Positions 25,501 through 35,512 are shown, counted from the stretch's first letter. The stretch: DNA of 64,000 nucleotides from Haloarcula rubra (GCF_019599465.1 NZ_RKLR01000009.1:121758-185757), one strand, 5' to 3'. Notes: a model not told the origin generated them from the sequence alone. A program made the numbers and translations.

Positions 25501-26876
25501 GTGTGACTGGCCTTTGCTTCATTTTTTACTTCTGAAACATCAATCTCACCCGTGACCGCGGCGGTGATGAGCCCTTGGCGTTTCTCTTCGAGGAGGCCGA
25601 TAGTTTCCGTAATCATACTTTTAAGCTCTGAAGTCTCTTCTCGGAGCTGATTTATTTTTTCGAGAATCTTTTTCTGCTCATCTTGTGGTGGGAGAGGCAT
25701 CACCCAGCTTTTGAGATTTTGCTGAGATACCTTCACCATAGAGCCGCTTGACCCGTGAGCATCCATCCGAATCTGTGCTCTAGCCGGTGGAGTCACCAGC
25801 CATTCGGAAAGAAAATTCGGATAGATCTGACTGGTATCTGTTTCTATTAGAAACATCAAATCCGGCGCGATTAGTCTACGATTGTGCTGATCTACGGTAC
25901 ATGCATCTGCAACCAATTCAGGCGTATTCGCCCGAGTCACGAGAACATTTCCTCTTTCTACTATCGAACTATCGGGGACTTCGGTGGTTGGTGGGAGTGC
26001 TTTGTTGTGCTGCGGTTTGAATTCACCTTCTGAAGCTGCAGAGAGTTTTAATACGCCATACTCTTCCCCCTCAGCAGCGCGTGAACTAGCGTTAGGACTC
26101 CATCCGTTCCGCAACGATCGAATGAGCCATCCAATCTGTACCTCTTCCCAGTGTTTTGGAAGGAGGTCCACCTCTGGGATAGAGGTGTCCGACATTTCTA
26201 CCTCTGACTGGTTTTGTCCTGTTATATACTGGGTTGAAATTGCGCGTCGACGTTCGCTTAGTAAGCCCCTTAGGTCCTTCTTTTGAACAACTGTCTCTGA
26301 GAGCAAATCAGTTCGATCACTAATGAAATTCGCAATCTCTTTTTGTTCATCTATTGGGGGAAGAGGCATCTGTAGAGAGCGGATATCAGGCATATATATT
26401 GTCTGATGAGTGGATCCTTGCATTAGACGTGAGAACTCTTGCTGCATCGCCCGAAACACGTATGCTAAATACTCAGGTACAACCTTGGGACCACAAACCC
26501 AGTTTGCGAAATCTTGAGACGTTGCCATTTCCTGCCCCATCACACCAGAGAATCCGACAGAGGCCGTTCGCGATAGAAAAACGGTGTCCTTGGGAAGGAT
26601 ACGGGCGCCAGAGTTATTGAGGCCTTTCTCGCTGATTTTGTTTTCAGTATCTTCCAGATATAGTTTATTGGTATTTCTAAACTTTTTTATATCTTTTGTA
26701 GTTACCCAAGGAATGTTACAGTCCTGCCAATATTCATCGACAGATCTACTGGGCGTGTGACCAGATTCAAGTCTGGCGACAAATCGTATCCGTGTGGTAT
26801 CCCAATGTTCCGGAATTTGGCCAATCCAGTCGACCCCGGAATTAATTAAGTTCGTATCCATGTCTCCAGGAATCAT
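25497..26876 (-). CDS. hsdS: Type I restriction-modification specificity subunit
   Basis: A 459-residue HsdS with the two target-recognition-domain plan. The first half opens with DWIGQIPEHWDTTRIRFVA and ends in PLPPIDEQKEIANFISDRTD; the second half has LPKHWEEVQIGWLIRSL and PLPPQDEQKKILEKINQLRE. The two PLPP-DEQK helices are the spacer helices between recognition domains. Its AT content is higher than that of the flanking genes, as usual for fast-changing TRDs. It overlaps hsdM and hsdR by 4 bp each. Confidence 0.96.
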   Translation of the reverse strand: MIPGDMDTNLINSGVDWIGQIPEHWDTTRIRFVARLESGHTPSRSVDEYWQDCNIPWVTTKDIKKFRNTNKLYLEDTENKISEKGLNNSGARILPKDTVFLSRTASVGFSGVMGQEMATSQDFANWVCGPKVVPEYLAYVFRAMQQEFSRLMQGSTHQTIYMPDIRSLQMPLPPIDEQKEIANFISDRTDLLSETVVQKKDLRGLLSERRRAISTQYITGQNQSEVEMSDTSIPEVDLLPKHWEEVQIGWLIRSLRNGWSPNASSRAAEGEEYGVLKLSAASEGEFKPQHNKALPPTTEVPDSSIVERGNVLVTRANTPELVADACTVDQHNRRLIAPDLMFLIETDTSQIYPNFLSEWLVTPPARAQIRMDAHGSSGSMVKVSQQNLKSWVMPLPPQDEQKKILEKINQLREETSELKSMITETIGLLEEKRQGLITAAVTGEIDVSEVKNEAKASHT

Positions 26877-28861
26877 ATAGAATCCTCAATTAATGCTGAG
26901 ATTTTCTCTTCCAACTGGAGAATTTCCTCATTGATCGTATTTACACTGCGTAATTCATCATATTCATAGAAGTACCTGTCAAAGTTTATCTCGTATCCCA
27001 CGACTCCAAGCTCCCCATCCTCGTCGTCGTGATACTTCTTACTCTCGTTGATCCACGCGTTCTCTAGATACGGTGCGACCTCCTCTTCGAAGTACTCCCG
27101 TGGATCCGTCCCGAGAGGCACACGTTCGCGTTCGCGTAGGTCGCCGTCGTGCTCGGGGTTGCCATTCCCGTCCCGGCAGATTTCTGCGTCGTCGTTCTGC
27201 TCGCCAAGCGCGCGTTCTATCGCGTTGTAGACGCTGTTACGCACGTCGACGCCGTGCATGTTGAACGTCAGTTCCACCTCGTCAATGAACTCGTCGCGGT
27301 CCATCCACTGCGTTTCCGAGTCCAACTCGTAGAGCGCCTCCTTCACTGCTTCCTGCACCTCTTCATCCCGGTTCGTGAACGCCCGCTCGTCGTCGAGGCT
27401 CTCGATACGCTCCTCGGTGGCCTGGAAGCTCATCCGTAGCGGCCGATCGATGACGATGCGACGGTAGCCGAACTCCTCGGTGGGGACGACCTTCGAGCGG
27501 CCGTTCGCCTCCAGGTCGCCGAAGATACGGGAGATCTCGTCGATGTGCTCCTGTGTGAGTTCGTGGCGCTTCTCGCCCAGGCTTTCGTCCATCTCAGCGT
27601 ACAGGTCTTGGGCGTCGATGAGCTGGACGACATCCTCGCGCTTCTCGGGCTTGTCGTTCGAAAGCACCCAGATGTAGGTCCGGATGCCCGTGTTGTAGAA
27701 GAGGTTCTCCGGCAGGCCGACGATGGCCTCCAGCCAGTCGTTCTCCAGAATCCAGCGTCGGATAGCTGATTCCCCGCTGTTGGGTCCGCCGTTGAACAGC
27801 GGCGAGCCGTTGAATACGATGGCGATACGGGAGCCACCCTCTGCGGGCCGCTTCATCTTGCTGATCATGTGTTGGAGGAAGAGGAACGCGCCGTCGTTGG
27901 TTCGGGGCGTCCCCGCACCGAATCGGCCGGCGAACCCTTCTTCCTCGTGTTCGCGCTCGATCTCGTCTTTGACCTTCTTCCAGGAAACCCCGAACGGCGG
28001 ATTCGAGAGCATATAGTCGAAGGTCCGGCTCGGGAAGCCGTCTTGAGTAAAGGAGTTCCCGTAGATGATGTTCTCGGGCTCTTGGCCCTTGATGAGCATA
28101 TCCGAGTTACAGACGGCATAGGACTCGGGGTTCAGCTCCTGTCCGAAGACGTGGAGGTTCGCGTCGGTGTTGAGTTGGCGGACATACTCCTCGGCGACAC
28201 TAAGCATCCCACCGGTCCCACAAGCTGGGTCGTACACAGTGCGGATAGCGTCCTGCTCGGTCAGGGCCCCGTCATCTTCCTGGAAGACGAGATTGACCAT
28301 CAGTTCGATGACTTCCCGCGGCGTGAAGTGCTCGCCAGCCGTCTCGTTGCTCAGCTCGTTGAACTTCCGGATGAGCTCCTCGTAAATGTAGCCCATCTCC
28401 TCGTTTGGGACCTCCTCGGGGTGGAGGTCGATTTCGGCGAACTGGCGGACTACCTTATACAAGAGATCGGCATCGGCAAGGCGGTCGATCTGGTGGTTGA
28501 AAGCGAATTTCTCGAAGATCTCTTTCGTCTCCTCGTCGTACTGGTTAATATAGTACTGGAGGTTTTCTGCGATATCGTCGGGGTCGTTACACAGGGATTC
28601 GAAAGTGTACTCGCTGGTGTTGTACACCTGTGCATCGGCGGCCTTCTTCAGCGAGGGGGCGACGTTCTCGATACCTTGTTCCTGAAGCTGTTCGTAGCGC
28701 TCCAATACCTCGTCCTTGTTCCGCTCAGTCACGCAATCGAGCCGTCGAAGAACAGTCAGCGGCAAGATAACCTTCTGATATTCCGACTGCTTGTAGTCCC
28801 CTCGGAGAAGATCTGCAATAGACCAGATAAAGTCCGACTTCTCGTTGAAGTTATCGACCAT
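26873..28861 (-). CDS. hsdM: Type I restriction-modification methyltransferase subunit
   Basis: A 662-residue N6-adenine methyltransferase from ATG 28861 (MVDNFNEKSDFIW); the frame is open 17 codons further 5' but HsdM proteins start about here. SAM motif I is DPACGTGGML (211-220) and the catalytic motif IV is LSNPPFG (285-291). The N-terminal helical HsdM domain (1-130) is present. It is the first gene of an hsdM-hsdS-hsdR operon with ATGA overlaps. Confidence 0.95.
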   Translation of the reverse strand: MVDNFNEKSDFIWSIADLLRGDYKQSEYQKVILPLTVLRRLDCVTERNKDEVLERYEQLQEQGIENVAPSLKKAADAQVYNTSEYTFESLCNDPDDIAENLQYYINQYDEETKEIFEKFAFNHQIDRLADADLLYKVVRQFAEIDLHPEEVPNEEMGYIYEELIRKFNELSNETAGEHFTPREVIELMVNLVFQEDDGALTEQDAIRTVYDPACGTGGMLSVAEEYVRQLNTDANLHVFGQELNPESYAVCNSDMLIKGQEPENIIYGNSFTQDGFPSRTFDYMLSNPPFGVSWKKVKDEIEREHEEEGFAGRFGAGTPRTNDGAFLFLQHMISKMKRPAEGGSRIAIVFNGSPLFNGGPNSGESAIRRWILENDWLEAIVGLPENLFYNTGIRTYIWVLSNDKPEKREDVVQLIDAQDLYAEMDESLGEKRHELTQEHIDEISRIFGDLEANGRSKVVPTEEFGYRRIVIDRPLRMSFQATEERIESLDDERAFTNRDEEVQEAVKEALYELDSETQWMDRDEFIDEVELTFNMHGVDVRNSVYNAIERALGEQNDDAEICRDGNGNPEHDGDLRERERVPLGTDPREYFEEEVAPYLENAWINESKKYHDDEDGELGVVGYEINFDRYFYEYDELRSVNTINEEILQLEEKISALIEDSI

Positions 28862-29254
28862 TGTACGGTGGAAGGTAAGTGTGTATGATAAACGCCACGG
28901 AGTACTCACCAAGAAAGCCCGTTATCGACGTTAATTCACTGTACACAATTCGGCCACACTGGCCCTCCCGAAGCGAAGATTGATGACTCGGTGGGAGATC
29001 TCATCTCTTTTCAGCTATCTCTGGGAATGGTGATCACTGTTCCGACCTGTTTCATTACCTCACGGTTCACCGACTGAGTTACGCGCGAATACAGTTCGAT
29101 GGATGAGGACTTGCGCCCGCGATCTATCGGGTTTGAAGCCACAGAACGACAGGATCTCGCGGTGACTGTCAGTGTTCATTACTGAGTGAGGAGAGCGACT
29201 CAACCCAGCCCAACAACCTCACTCCCCTCTCAAGGAAGGCCGTGCTCTCACCTG
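28862..29254. other. Intergenic region between hsdM and the membrane protein gene
   Basis: About 390 bases, with no supported gene. It should contain the hsdM promoter. A short plus-strand frame near 29100-29185 (MDEDLRPRSIGFEATERQ...) looks coding-like but is only 28 residues. It also holds CTCTTTTCAGC (29005-29015), shared with the MITE interior. Confidence 0.35.
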
Positions 29255-29300
29255 GTCTTACCAAACTTTTCCCCTGTCTCGCTCCGTTATTTGGTAAGAC
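29255..29300. promoter_or_regulatory. Dyad GTCTTACCAAA / TTTGGTAAGAC
   Basis: Perfect 11-bp inverted arms (29255-29265 and 29290-29300) with a 24-nt spacer, 64 bp before the membrane protein gene at 29365. It has the same form as the TTAACCAACA dyads further along (arms of 10-11, spacer of 21-24) and a related core (TTACCAA against TTAACCAA). Likely an operator or border element. Confidence 0.5.
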
Positions 29301-29364
29301 AACCGAAGAGATACATCACAGAATTATGTAGGGGTGGTGAGGAGACCTGTATGAGACCGAGTTT

Positions 29365-31089
29365 ATGAGCAATCGAAATTGGCGAGGAGGGCTCTCGGCA
29401 TGGGTTCATTCCCTCATAGTTCGATATTTCCTCCTCACGCTTACCGCGGTCGGGGTAGTTGCGATGCTCACTTCTCTCCTCAACCCGGCTGTTGAGATCG
29501 AGAATATCAGGGCGGTACTGACGACCTTAGCGACGGCAGAAGCCTCGGTTCTGGCAATCGTGTTTTCCGTAACTGTCGTCGCCTTGCAACTCGTTGTGAC
29601 GCGGTATTCAGCCCGCCTCACCTCGCTGTTCGTCAAGGAGCCGCTGTTCCGCACGACGTTCGCGCTCTTCGTTGGCGCCATTGCGTTCAACCTTCTCGTC
29701 GTCTATCTGCTCCCGATACAGAACAACCGCCTACTGAACGCGGCCGTCGGAATCGCGTTTGCACTTGCTGCTGTCTCCACGTTTGCGCTCTACCAATTCA
29801 TCCAGCTGATGATCCAGCGCAGCTCTCCAGACGATCTCATCTCGGTGTTGATTGAGCGAGAACTCGCACCGGACGAATACCTTCCAGCGACCGCAACGGA
29901 ATTTGCCGAAATCGAGATACATCCGATTCGCCCACTGTACCGAACGATTGCTCGGGCGATTGAGCTGGGCGAATACCAAACCGCAGCACAGGGGATCGCC
30001 GGACTTCGGACGGTTCTCATCCGGACGTTCGAGTACCTCGAGAGCGAGCACTCCGAGGAAGACGCCGCCCAGTACGCATCGGCTGTTTCGACTGAGATCC
30101 TCACGGAGTATGTCCCCCCGATCTTAGAGCAGGCATACACCCACGAGCAATACGAGCTGGTTTCGGACGCAGTCGACGATGTCGAGGCGGTCGCTCTCGA
30201 CGGGCTCGACCACGACTTTACTGACGTCGCCGAGGACGCTGCTGAGGGACTCGGAGACGCGTTCGATGCGGCGCCCTTGACATGGGAGGGGAACCGCCTT
30301 CGAAGCCCGGTCAAAGAGTCACTACTCGAACTGACAAAAGCTACAGCCAGCGATGCTGAGTATACGACGTTCTTGGCGGTATCGCACCATCTGGATCATC
30401 AGATGGCTGTTCTTCTCCGACGACGACCGGACACGAACGTCACACACCGGCTCGTCGGGGACTACTACACCCGAGAGATGGGCGAGATATTCGAAGTCCT
30501 CGTTGACCGGTACGGCGACGACGTGCAAGACCAAGATATCAATTGGATCTCTCCTACTGAGGGTCGAAAGTGGACGCTCCCCGATGAGGCGGAGCCACTG
30601 CGACACGTCTTGCGCGAATATGCCAGCTTCACGCAGACCGTTCTCCGATATCGCGTCTCGGAGGCGGAGTACCCGTTTGTCGAAGGGTCAATCGACGATG
30701 GCTGGAAGCGAATCACCGAATCTGCTGCCGATGCTGGGATAGATGGCCTAGCAACGCTGTGCTGTATTACGACGATCCAACTCGCCTATCGTGTCAATCA
30801 GCTCGAGGGCGGCCGTCTCGGGATGTGGACGAACAACCTTGGACTCCTCAGGCGGGATTACGATCCAGCCATCGTTGACCGAGCATTTGCGCTCCTCAAA
30901 GCCGGTGAGCAGCCGGAGGGATGCAACATCTCAGTTCGAACCTTCGATCCGACCTCGGATGACACAGACGAAGGATTCATCGAACGGTTCTTCGGAACTG
31001 AAGAGGAAGATACCCTGTTCGAGGATTGGCTCGTCGAGTTCGAGAAAGACGTCCACGAACGAACGGAGTACCTTCGGGAGCGAGAATGA
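29365..31089 (+). CDS. DUF2254-like membrane protein
   Basis: A 574-residue protein. Residues about 17-140 hold four membrane helices (ending near LAAVSTFALYQFIQLMIQ), with the motif TVVALQLVVTRYSARLTSLF between them as in DUF2254 membrane proteins. The rest (about 145-574) is a large acidic, helical cytoplasmic part (for example RPLYRTIARAIELGEYQTAA). The next gene overlaps its stop (ATGA). Function unknown; such proteins can be stress- or defence-linked, but nothing here proves it. Confidence 0.75.
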   Translation: MSNRNWRGGLSAWVHSLIVRYFLLTLTAVGVVAMLTSLLNPAVEIENIRAVLTTLATAEASVLAIVFSVTVVALQLVVTRYSARLTSLFVKEPLFRTTFALFVGAIAFNLLVVYLLPIQNNRLLNAAVGIAFALAAVSTFALYQFIQLMIQRSSPDDLISVLIERELAPDEYLPATATEFAEIEIHPIRPLYRTIARAIELGEYQTAAQGIAGLRTVLIRTFEYLESEHSEEDAAQYASAVSTEILTEYVPPILEQAYTHEQYELVSDAVDDVEAVALDGLDHDFTDVAEDAAEGLGDAFDAAPLTWEGNRLRSPVKESLLELTKATASDAEYTTFLAVSHHLDHQMAVLLRRRPDTNVTHRLVGDYYTREMGEIFEVLVDRYGDDVQDQDINWISPTEGRKWTLPDEAEPLRHVLREYASFTQTVLRYRVSEAEYPFVEGSIDDGWKRITESAADAGIDGLATLCCITTIQLAYRVNQLEGGRLGMWTNNLGLLRRDYDPAIVDRAFALLKAGEQPEGCNISVRTFDPTSDDTDEGFIERFFGTEEEDTLFEDWLVEFEKDVHERTEYLRERE

Positions 31090-31313
31090 CGGACTACCAG
31101 TTCGAAAAGGGTGATCGCGTCCGAATCGATATCCCTAATGAGATAGATCCGGACTACAGGCGGCTCCACGGGCGGTATGGCGAAATTGTCGCCATCTTGG
31201 AGGATGATGCCGGCGCCGTTACGGGCGATGATCGTGACGCCGTGCTGTACCGTGTTCGGCTCGATGACGGGACAAATACGGATGTTCGTTGGCGCGATCT
31301 CCGGCCACCCTAA
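31086..31313 (+). CDS. Small SH3-like beta-barrel protein
   Basis: A 75-residue protein from ATG 31086, overlapping the previous stop by 4 bp. FEKGDRVRIDIPNE, HGRYGEIVAILED and VLYRVRLDDGTNTDVRWRDL are the strands of an SH3/KOW-like barrel. The upstream in-frame start (31026) lies inside the previous gene and is unlikely. It is probably translated with the membrane protein. Confidence 0.78.
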   Translation: MTDYQFEKGDRVRIDIPNEIDPDYRRLHGRYGEIVAILEDDAGAVTGDDRDAVLYRVRLDDGTNTDVRWRDLRPP

Positions 31314-31482
31314 GATATCGTTCTAGTGTGATTCCGTAAGTTTCCAGAATCCTGGGATTTCCACAAAAGAATCGCGTTACACCACCGGGATAGCCACGGA
31401 CTATCGTGCTAATCGAATCGTTTCCGGAAGCAACCCAGTCACGTTTTTAGTACTAGCCAGAAAACCAGTCTATCAAGCAACG

Positions 31483-32511
31483 ATGATCCGCGATGCTCGC
31501 GTTCTCCGCGCCGGATTCGTCCCTCGGGAAGTTGAGCATCGCGACGCCGAGGTCAACCACCTCTCTAGCGTTCTCGAGCCCATCACGAACGGAGAACCAG
31601 CCGACACAGCTATCGTCACCGGACCCAGCGGAACGGGGAAAACGTGCATCTCTAAATTCGTCACGGAACGACTTCGAGAAGAGGTCCTCGACGTCGAGGG
31701 CATCTATGTCAACTGCTGGCGAAACTACACCCGGTTCCGCACGCTCTACCAAATTCTCGACGACCTCGGCGCGACCATCGACATCCACCGGCAGTCGACG
31801 CCCCACGACGAACTCGTCGACCGCCTCCAGCAGCATGACGGCCCGCGAACCGTCGTCATCCTCGACGAGGTCGATCAGCTCGAAGACCCCAGCGTCATCT
31901 ACGACCTCCACAGCCTCCCGCAGTTCGCGATCATCTGTATCGCGAACAAGGAAGAGGAGCTGTTCAGCCGCGTCGACGACCGCCTCGTGAGCCGCCTGCG
32001 CTCCAGCGAACACGTCCGGATGGACAAGTACCACGACGAGCAGCTGTACGACATTCTGAGTGCGCGGGCGAAGTGGGGCCTCGACGAGGACGTCATCACC
32101 GACGACCAGCTCTACCGGATCGCCGACGCGGCCGCTGGCGACGCCCGCCTCGCTATCGGCATCCTCCGAACGGCTGCCGGCAAGGCAGATCGCGAGAACC
32201 ACGAGCGCATCACCGACGACATTCTCCTGGACGCTGCCGAGGATGCTCGGGCCCAGATCAAGCAGAAGAGCCTCGACTCGCTCACGCCGCACCAGCGCGT
32301 CGTCTACGACATCGTTCGCGAACACGGCCCAGTCGGGCCGAGCGAGATTCACGAGCGCTATACCGAGGACGTCGATGATCCGCGGACGAAGCGGACTATC
32401 CGCACGTACCTCTCGAAAATGGAGCAGTACAACCTCCTCGAAGCGGAAGGGACGAGTCGGGACCGAGAGTACTCGCTCGTCGATTCAGCGGCGGCGTCGC
32501 CGATGCAGTAA
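31483..32511 (+). CDS. Orc1/Cdc6-family replication initiator (short)
   Basis: A 342-residue AAA+ protein with Walker A GPSGTGKT (47-54), Walker B VVILDEVDQ (124-132) and a C-terminal winged helix (about 275-335, TPHQRVVYDIVREHGPVG). It is shorter than the usual 400 or so residues. An A/T-rich element (GTTTTTAGTACTA) lies about 33 nt before the ATG. No repeat boxes of the kind around the other orc gene are obvious here, so its origin may be elsewhere or it may be a regulator. Confidence 0.92.
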   Translation: MIRDARVLRAGFVPREVEHRDAEVNHLSSVLEPITNGEPADTAIVTGPSGTGKTCISKFVTERLREEVLDVEGIYVNCWRNYTRFRTLYQILDDLGATIDIHRQSTPHDELVDRLQQHDGPRTVVILDEVDQLEDPSVIYDLHSLPQFAIICIANKEEELFSRVDDRLVSRLRSSEHVRMDKYHDEQLYDILSARAKWGLDEDVITDDQLYRIADAAAGDARLAIGILRTAAGKADRENHERITDDILLDAAEDARAQIKQKSLDSLTPHQRVVYDIVREHGPVGPSEIHERYTEDVDDPRTKRTIRTYLSKMEQYNLLEAEGTSRDREYSLVDSAAASPMQ

Positions 32512-32529
32512 CGGTGACCCCGTCAGCTA

Positions 32530-33216
32530 TCAGGGACTGAACTCGCCGAGGCCCGATTGCTCATCGTCCAGTGGCTCGATGACCTGGGGATCGTCGTTGC
32601 CGGGGTTGTTGACCCGCGTCGAAATCTCGTAGGCGTCCAGATCGTCCTTCGGGTACGGCTGGCACAGTTCCTTGCGGGTGTCCGGGTCTGCGGCGAGCCA
32701 GTCGGACTCAGCGTCCTTCGGGAGGACGACCGGCATCCGGTCGTGGATTGAGTTCATCAGGTCGTTCGGCTCCGTCGTGAGAATCGTGACGCACGAGATC
32801 GTCTCGTCGTCGCCCTCCCAGACGTCCCAGAGCCCGGCCATCGCGAATACGGGGTCGTCCTCCCGGTAAATCCGGTAGGGCTGCTTCGACCCGCCGTTCG
32901 GCGATTTCCATTCGTAGAACCCTGACGAGGGGACGAGGCAGGGACGTGCTTCCCACGCCCGCTCGAACACGCGTTTCTCGTCGGCAGTCTCGGAGCGAGC
33001 GTTGATGATACCCTCCTCGGGTTCGTCCGCCCAGAACGGAATCAGCCCCCAGTGGTAGGCGTCGATCTCGTCTGAAGCCTCGTTCGTGACGATGCTGAGG
33101 TCGTCGCCAGGTGCGATGTTGTACCGGGGTGTGTACCCGCCGTCTGCGACGACCTCGGCGTCGAAGCGAGCCTCGAGGTCTGCTTGGTCGATGAAGAGCG
33201 AGTTCCGGCCACACAT
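32530..33216 (-). CDS. SRAP domain protein (HMCES/YedK-like)
   Basis: A 228-residue protein starting at ATG 33216, which places the catalytic Cys at position 2 (MCGRNSLF); the upstream in-frame Met at 33276 would bury it. Other active-site residues match the family: Asn72 (INARSET), Glu102 (SGFYEWK) and His158 (SIHDRMPVVL). SRAP proteins form a DNA-protein crosslink with abasic sites in single-stranded DNA and shield replication forks. It lies tail to tail with the orc gene. Confidence 0.93.
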   Translation of the reverse strand: MCGRNSLFIDQADLEARFDAEVVADGGYTPRYNIAPGDDLSIVTNEASDEIDAYHWGLIPFWADEPEEGIINARSETADEKRVFERAWEARPCLVPSSGFYEWKSPNGGSKQPYRIYREDDPVFAMAGLWDVWEGDDETISCVTILTTEPNDLMNSIHDRMPVVLPKDAESDWLAADPDTRKELCQPYPKDDLDAYEISTRVNNPGNDDPQVIEPLDDEQSGLGEFSP

Positions 33217-33281
33217 ATCGAGGAGTTCGGAGGGAGGCATCTTCAACGTGGTCGCACAGGAACTTCGTGGAAACAACGTAC

Positions 33282-33322
33282 TTAACCAACATACGCGCCG
33301 TCATCCATAGAGTGTTGGTTAA
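33282..33322. repeat. Module-border dyad A
   Basis: TTAACCAACA (33282-33291) and TGTTGGTTAA (33313-33322) with a 21-nt spacer, between the divergent SRAP and DUF262 genes, 65 nt before the SRAP start. Confidence 0.85.
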
Positions 33323-33484
33323 CGGAGGCAGTACGAGACAAGTCTGATTCTGGAAACTTCACGGAACCGGACGCACGATCCCAAAATTCGGCGACTAACT
33401 CACCCACACCGTAACTTAGCAGCTCAGCTAGGCCTTCGAGTTGATCCGGGGCAGGATACACCCGGAATTCGATGGGCGACGACA

Positions 33485-33498
33485 GAGTATAAATACTC
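33485..33498 (+). promoter_or_regulatory. Palindromic TATA box for the DUF262 gene
   Basis: GAGTAT-AA-ATACTC, a perfect dyad around TATAAATA, about 27 nt before ATG 33518. It predicts a leaderless mRNA and could also bind a dimeric regulator. Confidence 0.6.
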
Positions 33499-33517
33499 AT
33501 CTTCCGTTCTGGTGACC

Positions 33518-35431
33518 ATGTCCAGACAGGTCTCGGATTATTTGTCTGAAATAAACGACCATATCTTTCTTCCCGGCCTCCAGCGGGAGTTTGTCTGGAA
33601 TCCCAGGCAGATTGAGGAACTGTTCGATTCATTGATTCGAGACTATCCAATCGGAGCCATAACTGAATGGAGAGTTCGAGCGGCCAATATCAGCGACTAC
33701 AACTCGTATAATTTCCTGCGGATGTACGTTGCCGATGACTATCGGCCACCGGATCCAGTTTTGACGGAATACGACCTCTACAATCAGGAGGTTGAAGACA
33801 AAGAACCGGAAATTCTGATTATAGACGGCCAGCAGCGCTTGAACTCGCTCTATATCGGTGTCGAGGGTGGAATTACAGTATATAATGGCGGACGGGGGAA
33901 GCCCAGCGATCAGCTCCAGTACTGGGAAGGCCAGCGGCTGTGTGTTGACCTATTCGGTCACCCAGAATACGATCGCGACGATACAACAGGCGACTACGAG
34001 TTTGAGTTCAAATCGACAGGGAAGTTTGGAGGAACGGACGAGACCGGCTATTCCATGACCGGCGACACGCGACACCTGTGGATGCCGGTCGGGGAGTTAT
34101 GGAACGGAGGCGACGACGGGGGCTCCGGGAACTCCACAGTGCTTGAGGGAAGAGCACTTAGCGAAGTCGTTGATGAATACGTGGACACCGCCGAATTGAG
34201 GGCGGACAACGAAACCCGCTACCAGCTGCGCAGTATTTCGATGGCCGTCGCGAGAGACATTACGAGCAACGTTCTACAGGACGATCTCGAAACAGACAGC
34301 ACGAACAAGGATAGGTCCGAAATTCCCGAGATATTTACGAGGCTAAACATGGAGGGCTCTGATCCGAAGCCCTACCAGCTCCTCCTCTCAAAACTAATGA
34401 GTTATTGGCCGTACGCGGAAGAGGAGGACGAGCGAATCAATCCAAGGGAGGTCATCCAAGATTGGATTGACGAATTTAAACAGAAGTTCCCTGAGTATGA
34501 GCAAGAAATCGACCGGAAGCTGTTTCTCCGATATTCAGCATACTTAGTCGGAACAGACCTGCTCCGCAGCAATCTCAGCAGTATCGATGAAGATAGAATG
34601 GACGAGATGCGCGAGCGGTGGCTGTATACTGAGCCCGTCGTCGCCGGGCGGCGCTTCGAGTGGTTTCGGAAATCGCTTGAGAAGGCTTTCCAGACGATAA
34701 TAGAGAGTGGGATCCGGAGTTCGGTGATGAACACGATGCCGATCTTCGCACTACTTGGCGTGTTCTATTACCAGAATCCGGATGCTGAGGTCTCCGACGC
34801 GAACCGCGAGAGTGTTTTCCAGTTCGTCGCAAGAGCCCTCTTGCTGAACAAGTACTACCAGGTTCTGACCTACGGCAAGTGCCGCAACTGGATGCGATAC
34901 CTTCGTGAATGGGAACCAGACCCCAACGAACCAATCGTTTTCCCCGGAGACGAACTATTTGAATCGGAGAACATCAGCCCATCTGCTGAAGACATCCGTC
35001 GAGTCGTAGCCAACGCTCGTTACGAGAGCAGTCCAGGAGAGCCTGTATTTACCGACACAGACGTCACGGCAGTACTCGGCCTCATCGAGGAATCGTATAC
35101 ACAATCGACGTCCACCAGTATTGGCGACTACTCGGTTGACCACATCTACCCGAAAAGCAGGAAAGAGTCCGTATCTGAATCTATTGGCGAGACTGTTGAT
35201 CTTAATCGAATCGGGAATCTACAGCTGTTGCCACACGAGATGAACGAAGAGATCAAAAGCGACGAGTGGCCCCACGACTGGTTGGACGACCTCGGCAACG
35301 CCGAGGCTGAGCGTATCCAACGTGTCAATCAGTACCCCGATATCGAGCCGACCCCGGAGAACGCACAGGCGTTTATTCAGGCTCGCGAAGAGCAGATTAC
35401 CGACTACTTGATAGACAAATACGTGAAGTAA
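33518..35431 (+). CDS. DUF262/DUF1524 nuclease, GmrSD-like
   Basis: About 637 residues. The DUF262 (ParB-like) part has LPGLQREFVWNPRQIEELF and DYPIGAITEW near the start and the signature IIDGQQRLNSL (about 102-112). The C-terminal DUF1524/HNH part has SVDHIYPKSRKE (about 539-550) and NRIGNLQLLP. This pairing is that of GmrSD and relatives, nucleases that restrict modified phage or plasmid DNA. The TATA box favours ATG 33518 over the GTG at 33512. The gene is alone between dyads A and B. Confidence 0.88.
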   Translation: MSRQVSDYLSEINDHIFLPGLQREFVWNPRQIEELFDSLIRDYPIGAITEWRVRAANISDYNSYNFLRMYVADDYRPPDPVLTEYDLYNQEVEDKEPEILIIDGQQRLNSLYIGVEGGITVYNGGRGKPSDQLQYWEGQRLCVDLFGHPEYDRDDTTGDYEFEFKSTGKFGGTDETGYSMTGDTRHLWMPVGELWNGGDDGGSGNSTVLEGRALSEVVDEYVDTAELRADNETRYQLRSISMAVARDITSNVLQDDLETDSTNKDRSEIPEIFTRLNMEGSDPKPYQLLLSKLMSYWPYAEEEDERINPREVIQDWIDEFKQKFPEYEQEIDRKLFLRYSAYLVGTDLLRSNLSSIDEDRMDEMRERWLYTEPVVAGRRFEWFRKSLEKAFQTIIESGIRSSVMNTMPIFALLGVFYYQNPDAEVSDANRESVFQFVARALLLNKYYQVLTYGKCRNWMRYLREWEPDPNEPIVFPGDELFESENISPSAEDIRRVVANARYESSPGEPVFTDTDVTAVLGLIEESYTQSTSTSIGDYSVDHIYPKSRKESVSESIGETVDLNRIGNLQLLPHEMNEEIKSDEWPHDWLDDLGNAEAERIQRVNQYPDIEPTPENAQAFIQAREEQITDYLIDKYVK

Positions 35432-35512
35432 AGAGAGAACTGCAAGTCGCAGTTTCCTTAGAATTTTCACAGAAATCAAACTGAGACACCGGCCTACTGA
35501 GCTCCCCACATA

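Noticed and set aside
27869..28888. 339-codon frame antisense to hsdM
   Set aside because: Shadow of hsdM, which has complete methyltransferase motifs.
31453..32352. 299-codon frame antisense to the short orc gene
   Set aside because: Shadow; the plus strand carries Walker motifs and a winged helix.
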